From the NCBI GenBank assembly GCA_949066965.1, contig CARTDA010000012.1, positions 1 to 64,000 on the forward strand: 64,000 nucleotides of DNA. The letters are read 5' to 3'. The stretch is from COE1 sp949066965. GTDB lineage: Bacteria; Bacillota; Clostridia; Lachnospirales; Lachnospiraceae. Below, one piece after another: positions 1 to 6,866 of the stretch. The notes beneath the pieces are model-generated. The model did no database searches. It saw only the letters and a program-made list of their open reading frames with translations, and had not been told where the DNA came from. Every line of letters begins with the position of its first letter. The first letter of the stretch is position 1. Both the position numbers and the translations under genes were made by a program.

Positions 1-67
1 AAAAAACTTTTTAATCATTTTTCATTTTACCTATTGACATTTCTTAGCTGGACTTGAATGACTGGTG

Positions 68-256
68 CTATTTGAGTTCCGCCTGTTTTAATATGCTCTG
101 TTCAAGACCTTTTTTGAGGTCTTTGCAATGGTAGGGGACAATGACCTGGTTGTTTGTCTGAGGATTTCTCAATTTTATATGAGAGCAGTTTTGACTGACT
201 ATGGTAAAATTATTTTGCTGAAGAAGGGAAATCATTTCCTTTGGTGTCATTGGCAT
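68..256 (-). CDS. hicA: HicA-type mRNA interferase toxin
   Basis: A 62-residue protein of the HicA family, small double-stranded-RNA-binding-fold toxins that cleave mRNA and are held in check by HicB. The family signature is clear: MTPKEMI at the start, the catalytic-histidine segment CSHIKLRNP (about residues 24-32) and the conserved VIVPYH near residues 39-44, ending with the usual LKQAELK-like tail. The length is typical. Two in-frame ATGs lie six bases apart; the family usually begins at the second (MTPKEM). The partner hicB should follow on the same strand but lies beyond base 1, so completeness of the pair cannot be judged. It has its own promoter with a palindromic operator upstream. 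Confidence 0.9.
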   Translation of the reverse strand: MPMTPKEMISLLQQNNFTIVSQNCSHIKLRNPQTNNQVIVPYHCKDLKKGLEQSILKQAELK

Positions 257-288
257 CTTAGTGAATCATCCTTTCTTGGTGTAATGTT

Positions 289-317
289 AGCATAACACGT
301 AATATTACGTATGTCAA
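289..317 (-). promoter_or_regulatory. hicA promoter with operator in the spacer
   Basis: On the minus strand TTGACA (312-317) and TATGCT (289-294) are separated by exactly 17 bp. A perfect 14-bp palindrome, ACGTAATATTACGT (297-310), fills that spacer. HicB antitoxins of many systems carry a DNA-binding domain and autorepress, so this is the expected operator. The repressor assignment is inference. Confidence 0.72.
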
Positions 318-410
318 TTAGGGGATTGGATTAAGTAAATGAAACAAAATGATGAGGACAGTATGTACAAGTATCATGAGGAATGCATTCATCAAGTTGT
401 GGGAGGAGCA

Positions 411-471
411 GTGTGAAAAATACTTCTAAGGCAGCAAAAAACGCTACCTAAGAAGTATTAAAATTTCACAC
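411..471. repeat. Long imperfect inverted repeat
   Basis: GTGTGAAA (411-418) pairs with TTTCACAC (464-471), and inside it AATACTTCT (419-427) pairs with AGAAGTATT (451-459), with two or three mismatches in the inner stem. The RNA would be a hairpin of about 60 nt. No T-run follows directly, so it is not a classic terminator. A similar TGTGAAAA/TTTTCACA stem occurs in the leader of the acetyltransferase near 28.8 kb. Confidence 0.6.
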
Positions 472-474
472 AGG

Positions 475-497
475 AAAAACGCAAAAGCAGCGTTTTT
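475..497 (+). terminator. Short hairpin with T-rich right arm
   Basis: AAAAACGC (475-482) and GCGTTTTT (490-497) form an 8-bp stem with a 7-nt loop. The A/T flanks make it terminator-like in both directions. No gene in the window clearly ends into it. Confidence 0.4.
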
Positions 498-504
498 CAT
501 ATTT

Positions 505-620
505 ATGCACACGGGCGTCCAGATGAAAAATGTCAGCGAGCTGACGGACGCCCGGCGCGCGAGTAGTGGAGAAAGGTCATTCCCCTACTCGATTTTGAGC
601 CGCTCAAGGCGGCATGGGGG
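505..620 (+). repeat. Palindromic intergenic repeat, copy 1
   Basis: A mosaic of palindromes. GGGCGTCC (513-520) pairs with GGACGCCC (546-553) around an inner TGTCAGC/GCTGACG stem. Next comes GAGTAG...CTACTC (561-590) containing GGTCATTCCCC, then GCCGCTCAAGGCGGC (599-613) followed by ATGGGG. The same modules recur in intergenic DNA at 1467-1526, about 24744-24792, 45659-45690 and 55018-55122. The reading frame is open through the region, but a strong ribosome site at 668 shows that the gene starts later. Confidence 0.65.
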
Positions 621-621
621 A

Positions 622-678
622 TTAGTAATTTGTGCTTGCGCCCAAATTCGCGGGCAGTGGCAAGAATGGGGGATTAAT
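622..678 (+). repeat. Shared leader element, copy A
   Basis: The sequence TTTGTGCTTGCGCCCAAATT, followed by CGCGGGCAG and a GAATGGGGGATTA ribosome-site segment, abuts the start codon at 679. Nearly the same stretch, down to the ribosome site, precedes the acetyltransferase gene at 28741 (minus strand). The two downstream genes are unrelated, so the leader itself is the repeated unit. Confidence 0.65.
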
Positions 679-1257
679 ATGACCGATACAAAATACGAGC
701 CCGCCGATATTGAAATCTATGTCAAGGAGAAGGGACTGGTGCTGAAAGAAAAGTCCCTTGTGGCATACACTCCGTCTGATGGAAGGATTCTCGGGATTGG
801 GGATGAGGCGGAAGCGCTCGCGGCGCAAAATCTGGAAAGCGTGGCAGTACAGTCACCGCTGCGTCAGGGAATGATAGCAGATTATAGTATGGCGGACAGG
901 ATGTTCAGGCATATGCTGAAAAAGGCATGTGGAAAAAGGCATTTTTTCAAGCCGCACATCGCTGTGGGCGGCATTCCTGAAACGATTACGGAAGTCGAGA
1001 GAAAGGCAGTTGAGGATTTGATGTTTCAGATTGGCGCCAAGTCTGTGACAGTTTTCGAGGGTTCCTACGAAAAACTTAAAAAGGAAATGGCAGTTGTTGC
1101 ACCCGAAAAATTCGATTCCTTCCAGGCCGTTATAGTTATTGCCAAGAACGAGCCGGAGCGGTATGTTGCAGAAGGGCTTGCAAACTTATTGCAGTATGCG
1201 CAGAAACAGGGCATCCCAGCCGACAGGGTCAGGGAGCTGCTGCGGGAAATAACTTGA
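679..1257 (+). CDS. Short MreB-like (actin-fold) protein
   Basis: A 192-residue protein resembling only the N-terminal half of the rod-shape actin homologue MreB/Mbl. After a start lacking the usual DLGT phosphate-binding loop come YVKEKGLVLKEKSLVAYTP, a GIGDEAE segment, a SPLRQGMIADY segment like the conserved P-L-x-x-G-V-I-A-D motif of MreB, and ITEVERKAVEDL (MreB: TxVExRAVxDA). Full MreB is about 330-340 residues, so the nucleotide-closing subdomains are absent and filament formation is doubtful. The start is chosen at the ATG eight bases after GGGGGA; the longer upstream frame is repeat DNA. The role is unknown; it may be a degenerate or regulatory actin-like protein. Confidence 0.7.
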   Translation: MTDTKYEPADIEIYVKEKGLVLKEKSLVAYTPSDGRILGIGDEAEALAAQNLESVAVQSPLRQGMIADYSMADRMFRHMLKKACGKRHFFKPHIAVGGIPETITEVERKAVEDLMFQIGAKSVTVFEGSYEKLKKEMAVVAPEKFDSFQAVIVIAKNEPERYVAEGLANLLQYAQKQGIPADRVRELLREIT

Positions 1258-1325
1258 TATTTTAGTTTTTTATCATAATTATGTTGCGATTCCAGTTTGT
1301 AATGTGTATAATAGAATCAAAGTTT

Positions 1326-1436
1326 GGTGAGTCTCCACCATAAAGAGAGAACCGAAAAAAGCGGCGAGTTTCAGCCATAAAGAGAAAACTGAAAAAAGCG
1401 GTGAGTCTCCACCATAAAGAGGGAACCGAAAAAAGA
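1326..1436. repeat. Three tandem 37-bp repeats
   Basis: Imperfect direct repeats at 1326-1362, 1363-1399 and 1400-1436. Each begins with a small palindrome (GGTGAGTCTCCACC, GGCGAGTTTCAGCC, GGTGAGTCTCCACC) and continues ATAAAGAGAGAACCGAAAAAAG with changes. The unit length is not a multiple of three and there is no spacer/repeat alternation, so neither a protein repeat nor CRISPR fits. The array runs straight into a terminator hairpin. Confidence 0.75.
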
Positions 1437-1459
1437 AGCGAGTTTACTCGCTTCTTTTT
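1435..1459 (+). terminator. Rho-independent terminator
   Basis: GAAGCGAG (1435-1442) and CTCGCTTC (1447-1454) make a perfect 8-bp stem with a TTTA loop, followed by TTTTT. It ends the transcription unit of the MreB-like gene and the tandem repeats. Confidence 0.85.
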
Positions 1460-1466
1460 ACCTACC

Positions 1467-1526
1467 ATGCACATGGTCATCTATATGAAGTATGTCAGCA
1501 GGGCTGACGGATGTCTGATATACTTC
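1467..1526 (+). repeat. Palindromic intergenic repeat, copy 2
   Basis: Shares ATGCACA-GG, then ATGAA--ATGTCAGC, then GCTGACGGA-G with copy 1 at 505-553. Here the outer stem is GAAGTATGTCAG (1487-1498) against CTGATATACTTC (1515-1526), 11 of 12 paired. Downstream (to 1663) I see only a 31-codon open stretch at 1519-1620 that looks like a gene remnant of unknown origin. Confidence 0.55.
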
Positions 1527-1663
1527 TTGGGTTGCAAAGGGAGATACGGCTATTAAGCACAATTTCCAACAGGTTGATGCACTGAAATATGCAAAAGAAG
1601 GAACTTTAGAACAGAAATAGCTCTTGTGTGTAACTTTAAAAACAAAAAGGAAATGAATGAAAG

Positions 1664-3013
1664 ATGAACTTGGTAAAAGATTATAAGCAATATTTTACCC
1701 CTCAAAAATTAGCAAAATATATGGTTAGTATTATTCCGGAAGAAATTATAACCAATGTTATAGATCTTTCAATGGGGGAATGCGGGCTATTGGAAGAGGC
1801 AAGGGAAAGATGGAATAATGCAGAGTTATATGGTGTGGATATAGATAAGATACTGATAAAAAAGATTCGGACAAAAAGTCCATATATTAATACATTTCAT
1901 GGAGATAGTCTGTCTTGTAAACTGGATAAATGGGACAAATATAATAATATTGTGAATGGAAAGGGTTTTGATTTAGCAATTGCGAATCCACCATTCAATT
2001 ATTTTGATCAAAAATATGTATTAATACAGGATGCGCAAAGATATTTGTTGCCTATAGAAATTAGATTTTTATTAAAATATATAGATATTGTGCGCAGTAA
2101 CGGATATATATGTATAATTTTGCCATATGGTTTTTTGTCGTCCGATTCTTATGCTAAATTTAGAATGGAGTTACTTAAAAAAGTTAAAATTTTAAAAATA
2201 GTTAAGATTTTTGATGGATGTTTTGAAAAAATAGATGCCGACACATGTTTGATTCTTATGAAGAAAAAAAATAAATGTGAAAAGAATATGCAAGGTGAAA
2301 TTTGTATAGAATATTTAGATAGTAATTATAATGCGCGTAATTTGGTGCGAGCTAATATAGAGGTGAGTAATCGTTGGGATATAGAATATCAAGATGTACA
2401 GGAGAAAAATAGAGTGTTTGAAAATAACTCTCAGTATACTAAAACGAGTTTTAAGCAATATATCTATTCTTGTAGAAGAGGAAAAACGGTTACAAAACAT
2501 AAAGAACTTGTTTGCAAGGATGGAAAAAGGTACATACATACTACAGATGTTAAAAAATTGTATATTGATAATAATACACCACGATTTGTGAATAATGATA
2601 CACATTATTTTGATGACGCATTTTTACATGAAAAGGAATTGTTGATTGGCAGAGTTGGACGAGGATGCATAGGAAAGGTTGCAATTGTACATAAAAGATA
2701 TCCAAGAATGACTTTTAGCGATTGTGTTTATGCAATATGCCTTCAAGATGTTAATCCATATTACATGGCTTTGTTTTTGGCTACCGATATTGGACAAAGA
2801 CAACTGAAGGGGGCATCTAAAGGTTCATGTAGTAGATATATTACATGCGGGGAATTAAGCAACATAACCGTTTTTGTGCCTGATATAGAACAGCAAGATC
2901 AGTGGGCGAAGCAGTATATGAAAATATTGTCGCAATCTGGCAGAGCTAATAAAGAAATATTACTTAATGCCTTAACTGAAAAACTGGACGAGGATATTAG
3001 AAGGAAGGGATAA
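1664..3013 (+). CDS. N6-adenine DNA methyltransferase with specificity-like C-terminus
   Basis: A 449-residue gamma-type adenine methyltransferase. FTPQKLAKYM (11-20) is the usual lead-in of HsdM/Eco57I-type enzymes, DLSMGECGLLEEA (34-46) is a variant SAM-binding motif I, GVDID (57-61) is motif II-like, and NPPF (108-111) is catalytic motif IV. Residues about 265-430 resemble a type I target-recognition domain (LLIGRVGRGCIGK, then SxxD-VYAI, LKGASKGSCSRYI, and a VPDIEQQ end), so modification and sequence choice may sit in one chain. It is the first gene of a tight four-gene operon that is much more AT-rich than the surrounding genes. The likely role is marking host DNA for the downstream ATPase and nuclease. 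The ribosome site AAAAGG is about 13 bases upstream. Confidence 0.85.
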   Translation: MNLVKDYKQYFTPQKLAKYMVSIIPEEIITNVIDLSMGECGLLEEARERWNNAELYGVDIDKILIKKIRTKSPYINTFHGDSLSCKLDKWDKYNNIVNGKGFDLAIANPPFNYFDQKYVLIQDAQRYLLPIEIRFLLKYIDIVRSNGYICIILPYGFLSSDSYAKFRMELLKKVKILKIVKIFDGCFEKIDADTCLILMKKKNKCEKNMQGEICIEYLDSNYNARNLVRANIEVSNRWDIEYQDVQEKNRVFENNSQYTKTSFKQYIYSCRRGKTVTKHKELVCKDGKRYIHTTDVKKLYIDNNTPRFVNNDTHYFDDAFLHEKELLIGRVGRGCIGKVAIVHKRYPRMTFSDCVYAICLQDVNPYYMALFLATDIGQRQLKGASKGSCSRYITCGELSNITVFVPDIEQQDQWAKQYMKILSQSGRANKEILLNALTEKLDEDIRRKG

Positions 3014-3018
3014 TTTAA

Positions 3019-3744
3019 ATGGCTTGGTCATCATTTGCACATTTGCCTAATAACGTGGATGAATATATAAATATTTTGAATAAATTGCATGATGGAATGT
3101 CGTTAATAGACGTTGATGCTATAATAGCTGAAGTAAAAGGCAAAACTCGAGTTCAGCATCACTATAGGAGTAATTTATGCCATCTGGGACTTTTTGAAAT
3201 AAGGGATAAATGGATTTTGTTAAATTATTCTCCAGAAGAAGTATCTGATGAAGGTGTAAAACATATTTTAAAAGAGTGTGTTAAGAAAAATAGAAGTAAA
3301 GAGATAGAAACTATAAGGAAAATCATTAAAAAAAGCGAGTCGTATAATTTAGATATTATTGCTTCTGAAATTATGAAACAAGCTCCATATCTTGAAAAGC
3401 AGAATTTGATTAGGTGGATAAGGCCTATTGTTAGTCTATTAAAAATTGTAGATTGTTCAACAGATATTGATGAGAAACAAGAATATAAAGAGTGCCTGCA
3501 AAAGGCATATTTGAAAATAGCAAATGGTTATGGTGATGCAATTGCGTTAGAGTTAATTGATAATATTCTTGTAAGAAATAAACCTTATAAAAATGTTGTG
3601 GAGATTTTGCAGACTGTTTTGAAAATACCAAATACCAAATATAAAATAGAACTTCTAATGAAGCCCGCATGGGCAAGTAAATGTAAAGCATATAAGTTGA
3701 ACGAGGATTTATTTACACATATAAAACTTAAAAAAGAATTATAG
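3019..3744 (+). CDS. Unknown protein of methyltransferase-ATPase-nuclease operon
   Basis: A 241-residue protein I cannot assign to a family. The N-terminus (about residues 10-70) has the helical layout of a winged-helix domain, with a RVQHHYRSNLCHLGLFEIRDKWILLN stretch typical of recognition helix plus wing in restriction-associated proteins (quoted in parts: RVQHHYRSNL, HLGLFEIRDKWILLN). The rest is alpha-helical with Lys/Glu-rich segments and no transmembrane part. It starts five bases after the methyltransferase stop with GGAAGGGA as ribosome site, and its AT-rich codon use matches its neighbours, so it belongs to the same unit. It could bind DNA or bridge the methyltransferase to the ATPase; this is inference. 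Confidence 0.7.
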   Translation: MAWSSFAHLPNNVDEYINILNKLHDGMSLIDVDAIIAEVKGKTRVQHHYRSNLCHLGLFEIRDKWILLNYSPEEVSDEGVKHILKECVKKNRSKEIETIRKIIKKSESYNLDIIASEIMKQAPYLEKQNLIRWIRPIVSLLKIVDCSTDIDEKQEYKECLQKAYLKIANGYGDAIALELIDNILVRNKPYKNVVEILQTVLKIPNTKYKIELLMKPAWASKCKAYKLNEDLFTHIKLKKEL

Positions 3745-3761
3745 AATGTGAGGACGGATAA

Positions 3762-5369
3762 ATGAGAAAGAAAATCACAGCAAATGACTGCAAGGCGATG
3801 TTTAATGATAGATTCAATTCTTTGTCGAGTAAAGAATTAGGTATTGAACTAAAACATTTTGCTATGGGGACGGCACCTGAGAGCCCCTCATTTTTAGTAA
3901 ATCAAGATGAACTTAAAAAAATTATAATTGAAAAGCTTTGCAATTTTTTTGATGAAAATAAGTCACAGGGGCTTGAAATTGTTTTTTTGAAAAGCAACTA
4001 TGGAAATGGAAAATCACATTTTATTAGAACAATATACACATTTTTGAATGAATATGAGAATGTTATAGCCAAAATAGTTTCTTTAAAGCAAGAAGAAACA
4101 GATTTAAAAAAGAGAATTCTTGAAAGTGTTTCGCAAAAGAGAATCATGGAATGTGCAAATTATATCGTAGAAAGCGTTCAAGAAGAGGTAATTTCTGATG
4201 AAAGTATTGCTGTTGTCAATATGATAGTAGAAAAATATGAAATAGGTATAAAATTGGCACGTTTACTGTATGAGATTGCAAGAGGTGAAAGCGTAGAAAG
4301 AAAAATTCAAGCAATTGCAATTTTAAAGGGAAATTATGAGGTAGATTATATAAAGAAGTTTGACCTGCAGAAACACGATTTGAATAATGACTTTTATTAT
4401 AATGTTATTCGTATAATTTTATACTATTTTCAACAAAGGGACTTATATCTTGTGGTTGTATTTGATGAATATGAGCATGTTTGTTTGTGGAAAGATAGTA
4501 GGGCTAGAAATAGTATGTATGAAGATATAAAGCTTTTTTCAGATAATATAAGAAAATTAGAAAATATGTTTATGGTTTTTGCTGAAAGTGATTCTGTAGA
4601 TAATACCTTAGAATTTAAGGATGATCCAGCTTTTATGTCGAGAAAAGCAAGTATGACATATGAAATATCGGATCTTTCATCAGAAACAGAGGTAGATAGG
4701 CTGTTTAAGATGATATTGAAAAGGTATGAAAAATATTATAATCTTGCATTAGATAGATATGTTGATGATATAAAGGAAATGATAAATGAAGATCCGCTAA
4801 TTGGAGGAAAGACTAATTACCGAGCATATACGCAGGCAACAATGAGGGTATTAGACTTTTATAGGAATAAGCCTCCTAAATTAAAGAAGAAAAATAATGC
4901 GAAGATTTTGAAGCAGAATATTGAGAGAGAGGCGGAAGATGTAAATTTCGAAAATAAATGGTTGTGTGCTACATCAATATCAAAAAAAACTATATTATGT
5001 GATGTTATAAAGCAAGGAATAGAACAGGTTGGGGGGAGGGTATTATCAATTGCGAGGAAACAAGGTAAAATAGAAGTAGAGATAAATAATGATACACGAA
5101 TAATATTTGTTATTTCGACAGATATTCCAAGTACAAAAGATTTGGATAAAAGAATGGATTCATTTGTATCTGAGTCAATGCAAGAAGATGTCTTATATCC
5201 GTATTTTGATGAGTGTAAGAATTTGAAATATGAAAATGTTACTTTTTATGATAGTGATACTGTAATCAAAATGGAAAGAAATCTAAATACTAAGGATCAA
5301 ATATATGAGTCTTATGAAAATTTCTTAAAAGGATTAGATATAAGGAGCAAAAATGTACAAGAAAATTAG
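3762..5369 (+). CDS. BrxD/DUF2791-like P-loop ATPase
   Basis: A 535-residue P-loop ATPase. The Walker A region is KSNYGNGKSHF (77-87), preceded by a beta strand LEIVFL. The Walker B is LVVVFDEYEHV (about 224-234) with Asp-Glu, followed by an FSDNIRKLENMFMVFAESD sensor-like strand. This layout, with YGNGKSHF and DEYE, resembles the DUF2791 ATPases such as BrxD of BREX phage-defence systems, though no other BREX gene is present. The C-terminal 150 residues are unlike the rest and may bind a partner. The stop codon overlaps the next gene by 17 bp, implying translational coupling with the nuclease. It probably controls or powers nuclease action on unmethylated or foreign DNA. Confidence 0.75.
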   Translation: MRKKITANDCKAMFNDRFNSLSSKELGIELKHFAMGTAPESPSFLVNQDELKKIIIEKLCNFFDENKSQGLEIVFLKSNYGNGKSHFIRTIYTFLNEYENVIAKIVSLKQEETDLKKRILESVSQKRIMECANYIVESVQEEVISDESIAVVNMIVEKYEIGIKLARLLYEIARGESVERKIQAIAILKGNYEVDYIKKFDLQKHDLNNDFYYNVIRIILYYFQQRDLYLVVVFDEYEHVCLWKDSRARNSMYEDIKLFSDNIRKLENMFMVFAESDSVDNTLEFKDDPAFMSRKASMTYEISDLSSETEVDRLFKMILKRYEKYYNLALDRYVDDIKEMINEDPLIGGKTNYRAYTQATMRVLDFYRNKPPKLKKKNNAKILKQNIEREAEDVNFENKWLCATSISKKTILCDVIKQGIEQVGGRVLSIARKQGKIEVEINNDTRIIFVISTDIPSTKDLDKRMDSFVSESMQEDVLYPYFDECKNLKYENVTFYDSDTVIKMERNLNTKDQIYESYENFLKGLDIRSKNVQEN

Positions 5370-6690
5370 AGTAAAGCGAGGAGACTGCCCCGAAGCCTTT
5401 TTTAAGATAGGTGATTATGCTTTCGAAAAGGTTGACGAACAATGCAAGAGTACAGAAGTATATAAATATCAATTCCAAATTGAAATGTCAATAAAGTCAG
5501 AAATAGATGTACGATTATGGATTGAAGATATAATTTCACAAGTAAAGTTTTTGACAATTGCACCGGAAGAATTAAGAAAATATATACAATTATTTGAAGA
5601 AAATATAAATCCGAATGAAGAATGTCTGTTTCATGATTTTAGAACAAGGTTTATTGATTTTGTAGTAATTAAATATGAAGTAAATAAAGAAATGAAAGAG
5701 GATATTTTTCTTTATGGGTATAGCATGGACGAAAAATATGTATATATTGTAGTTAAGGCGTTTTCGTTGATAACTTTAAGTGAAGTATATACTTGTATTA
5801 TTAAGAACTGTTTGGCACAAGATTTAAAATTTATTTTAGACGAGGATATTAGATGGATAAGATTAAATAGCTATAAAGTTAAAGATGATATGCAAATGCC
5901 TTCTGCTCAAGATAAGGAGTTTTTGAAAAAAACATTAGTACCAACAAATTTTGACACGTTTTATAAGATTTTTAGACAAGTTGATGCAGAGGGATTTTTA
6001 AGTAAAAAACTTTACCATGAATATCTGTATAGAGACGGGAAACCATTAAAACAGGTTAGCAAATTTTTTTCGCCTTATTGGAAGCTTAGCAGTAGCATGC
6101 CAGAGAAAACAAAGAATATTTTATATTTACATGACGAGGTGCCGGAAGATGAGCATATTGATTCTTATGTATATGCGTTTAAACCAGGTTTAATGAAGTA
6201 TTATTTACAGAACTGGTTTGAAGATTTTACTTTACGAGTTGTGCAGGATATGGACTGGGGTAGTTACAGTGTGGTGCATGGCATGAAAGGGTGCAGGTTT
6301 AATTTTTTTAATAATGATGATGAAAATAATGTGCGGGAGATTGATTTAATAATAGAAATTCAAAAGAATAATTGTTCAAAAATAATAGCGATTGAATGTA
6401 AGAAAACCTTGTCTAGGAAAGAGATACAGATGACAAATAAGAAGAGTAAAGAAAAAGTTTTGGAAAGTGGTAATAATATTTTTGATGCATTTATACATAT
6501 TGGTTGCTTTAAGGGGGATGTTGAATTCGATATACCTTTTAATGGTACAAGGGAAAAATATAAACAGGGAATTATAAATGCAGAAAGTGATAGTTATGAT
6601 GCACCGTTTTACGCTTTTACGATTAAGTCAATTGGTGATTACCAAAAAAAGATATTTTATATAATAGAGGAAATATTTAAAAATTGGTAA
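5353..6690 (+). CDS. PD-(D/E)XK nuclease of the defence-like operon
   Basis: A 445-residue protein. The first 280 residues are unassigned; the C-terminus carries a PD-(D/E)XK nuclease core. A helix WFEDFTLRVV (288-297) offers Glu290, then REIDLII (328-334) gives Asp331, and IIAIECKK (344-351) gives Glu348 and Lys350. The order W-E, E-I-D, then I-E-C-K resembles the Card1/Can2 (DUF1887) nuclease domain. It overlaps the ATPase gene by 17 bp and is last in the operon. Its codon use is AT-rich like its partners. I infer that it is the effector that cuts DNA (or RNA) when the ATPase is triggered; the N-terminal part may sense the trigger. Confidence 0.75.
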   Translation: MYKKIRVKRGDCPEAFFKIGDYAFEKVDEQCKSTEVYKYQFQIEMSIKSEIDVRLWIEDIISQVKFLTIAPEELRKYIQLFEENINPNEECLFHDFRTRFIDFVVIKYEVNKEMKEDIFLYGYSMDEKYVYIVVKAFSLITLSEVYTCIIKNCLAQDLKFILDEDIRWIRLNSYKVKDDMQMPSAQDKEFLKKTLVPTNFDTFYKIFRQVDAEGFLSKKLYHEYLYRDGKPLKQVSKFFSPYWKLSSSMPEKTKNILYLHDEVPEDEHIDSYVYAFKPGLMKYYLQNWFEDFTLRVVQDMDWGSYSVVHGMKGCRFNFFNNDDENNVREIDLIIEIQKNNCSKIIAIECKKTLSRKEIQMTNKKSKEKVLESGNNIFDAFIHIGCFKGDVEFDIPFNGTREKYKQGIINAESDSYDAPFYAFTIKSIGDYQKKIFYIIEEIFKNW

Positions 6691-6866
6691 TAATATGTTA
6701 TGTGGGAAATATTATAGTGGCTACAAATTGGCTACAAAAAAATTGAAACTGTGATTTGCCATTGCTGGAATCAGTTATGAGTCAGTATGATGAAGATAAG
6801 GCGACGCAGGCTGGAGATTTTATAGGGGTTGTATGTGATGATTTATTATGAAAAGAGGGTATCCAT
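6691..6866. other. Intergenic junction with direct repeat
   Basis: Downstream edge of the AT-rich operon. TGGCTACAAA occurs twice (6718-6727, 6729-6738). A short open stretch ending at 6851 (SQYDEDKATQAGDF...) looks like the tail of a lost gene. The composition returns to the host level from about 6.86 kb. It may be an insertion boundary. Confidence 0.35.

Noticed and set aside
505..678. Long N-terminal extension of the MreB-like frame
   Set aside because: The added codons are palindromic repeat DNA; a strong GGGGGA ribosome site precedes the ATG at 679 and homology begins there.
1326..1436. CRISPR array
   Set aside because: Units follow each other without spacers and no cas genes are present.
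1262..1480. 72-codon minus-strand frame over the tandem repeats
   Set aside because: The 37-bp unit shifts the frame at each copy, there is no ribosome site, and the terminator lies inside it.
1664..6690. Classic BREX, DISARM or type I restriction system
   Set aside because: No PglZ, BrxC, DrmA/B, helicase or HsdR-like gene; only the ATPase and methyltransferase types overlap with those systems.
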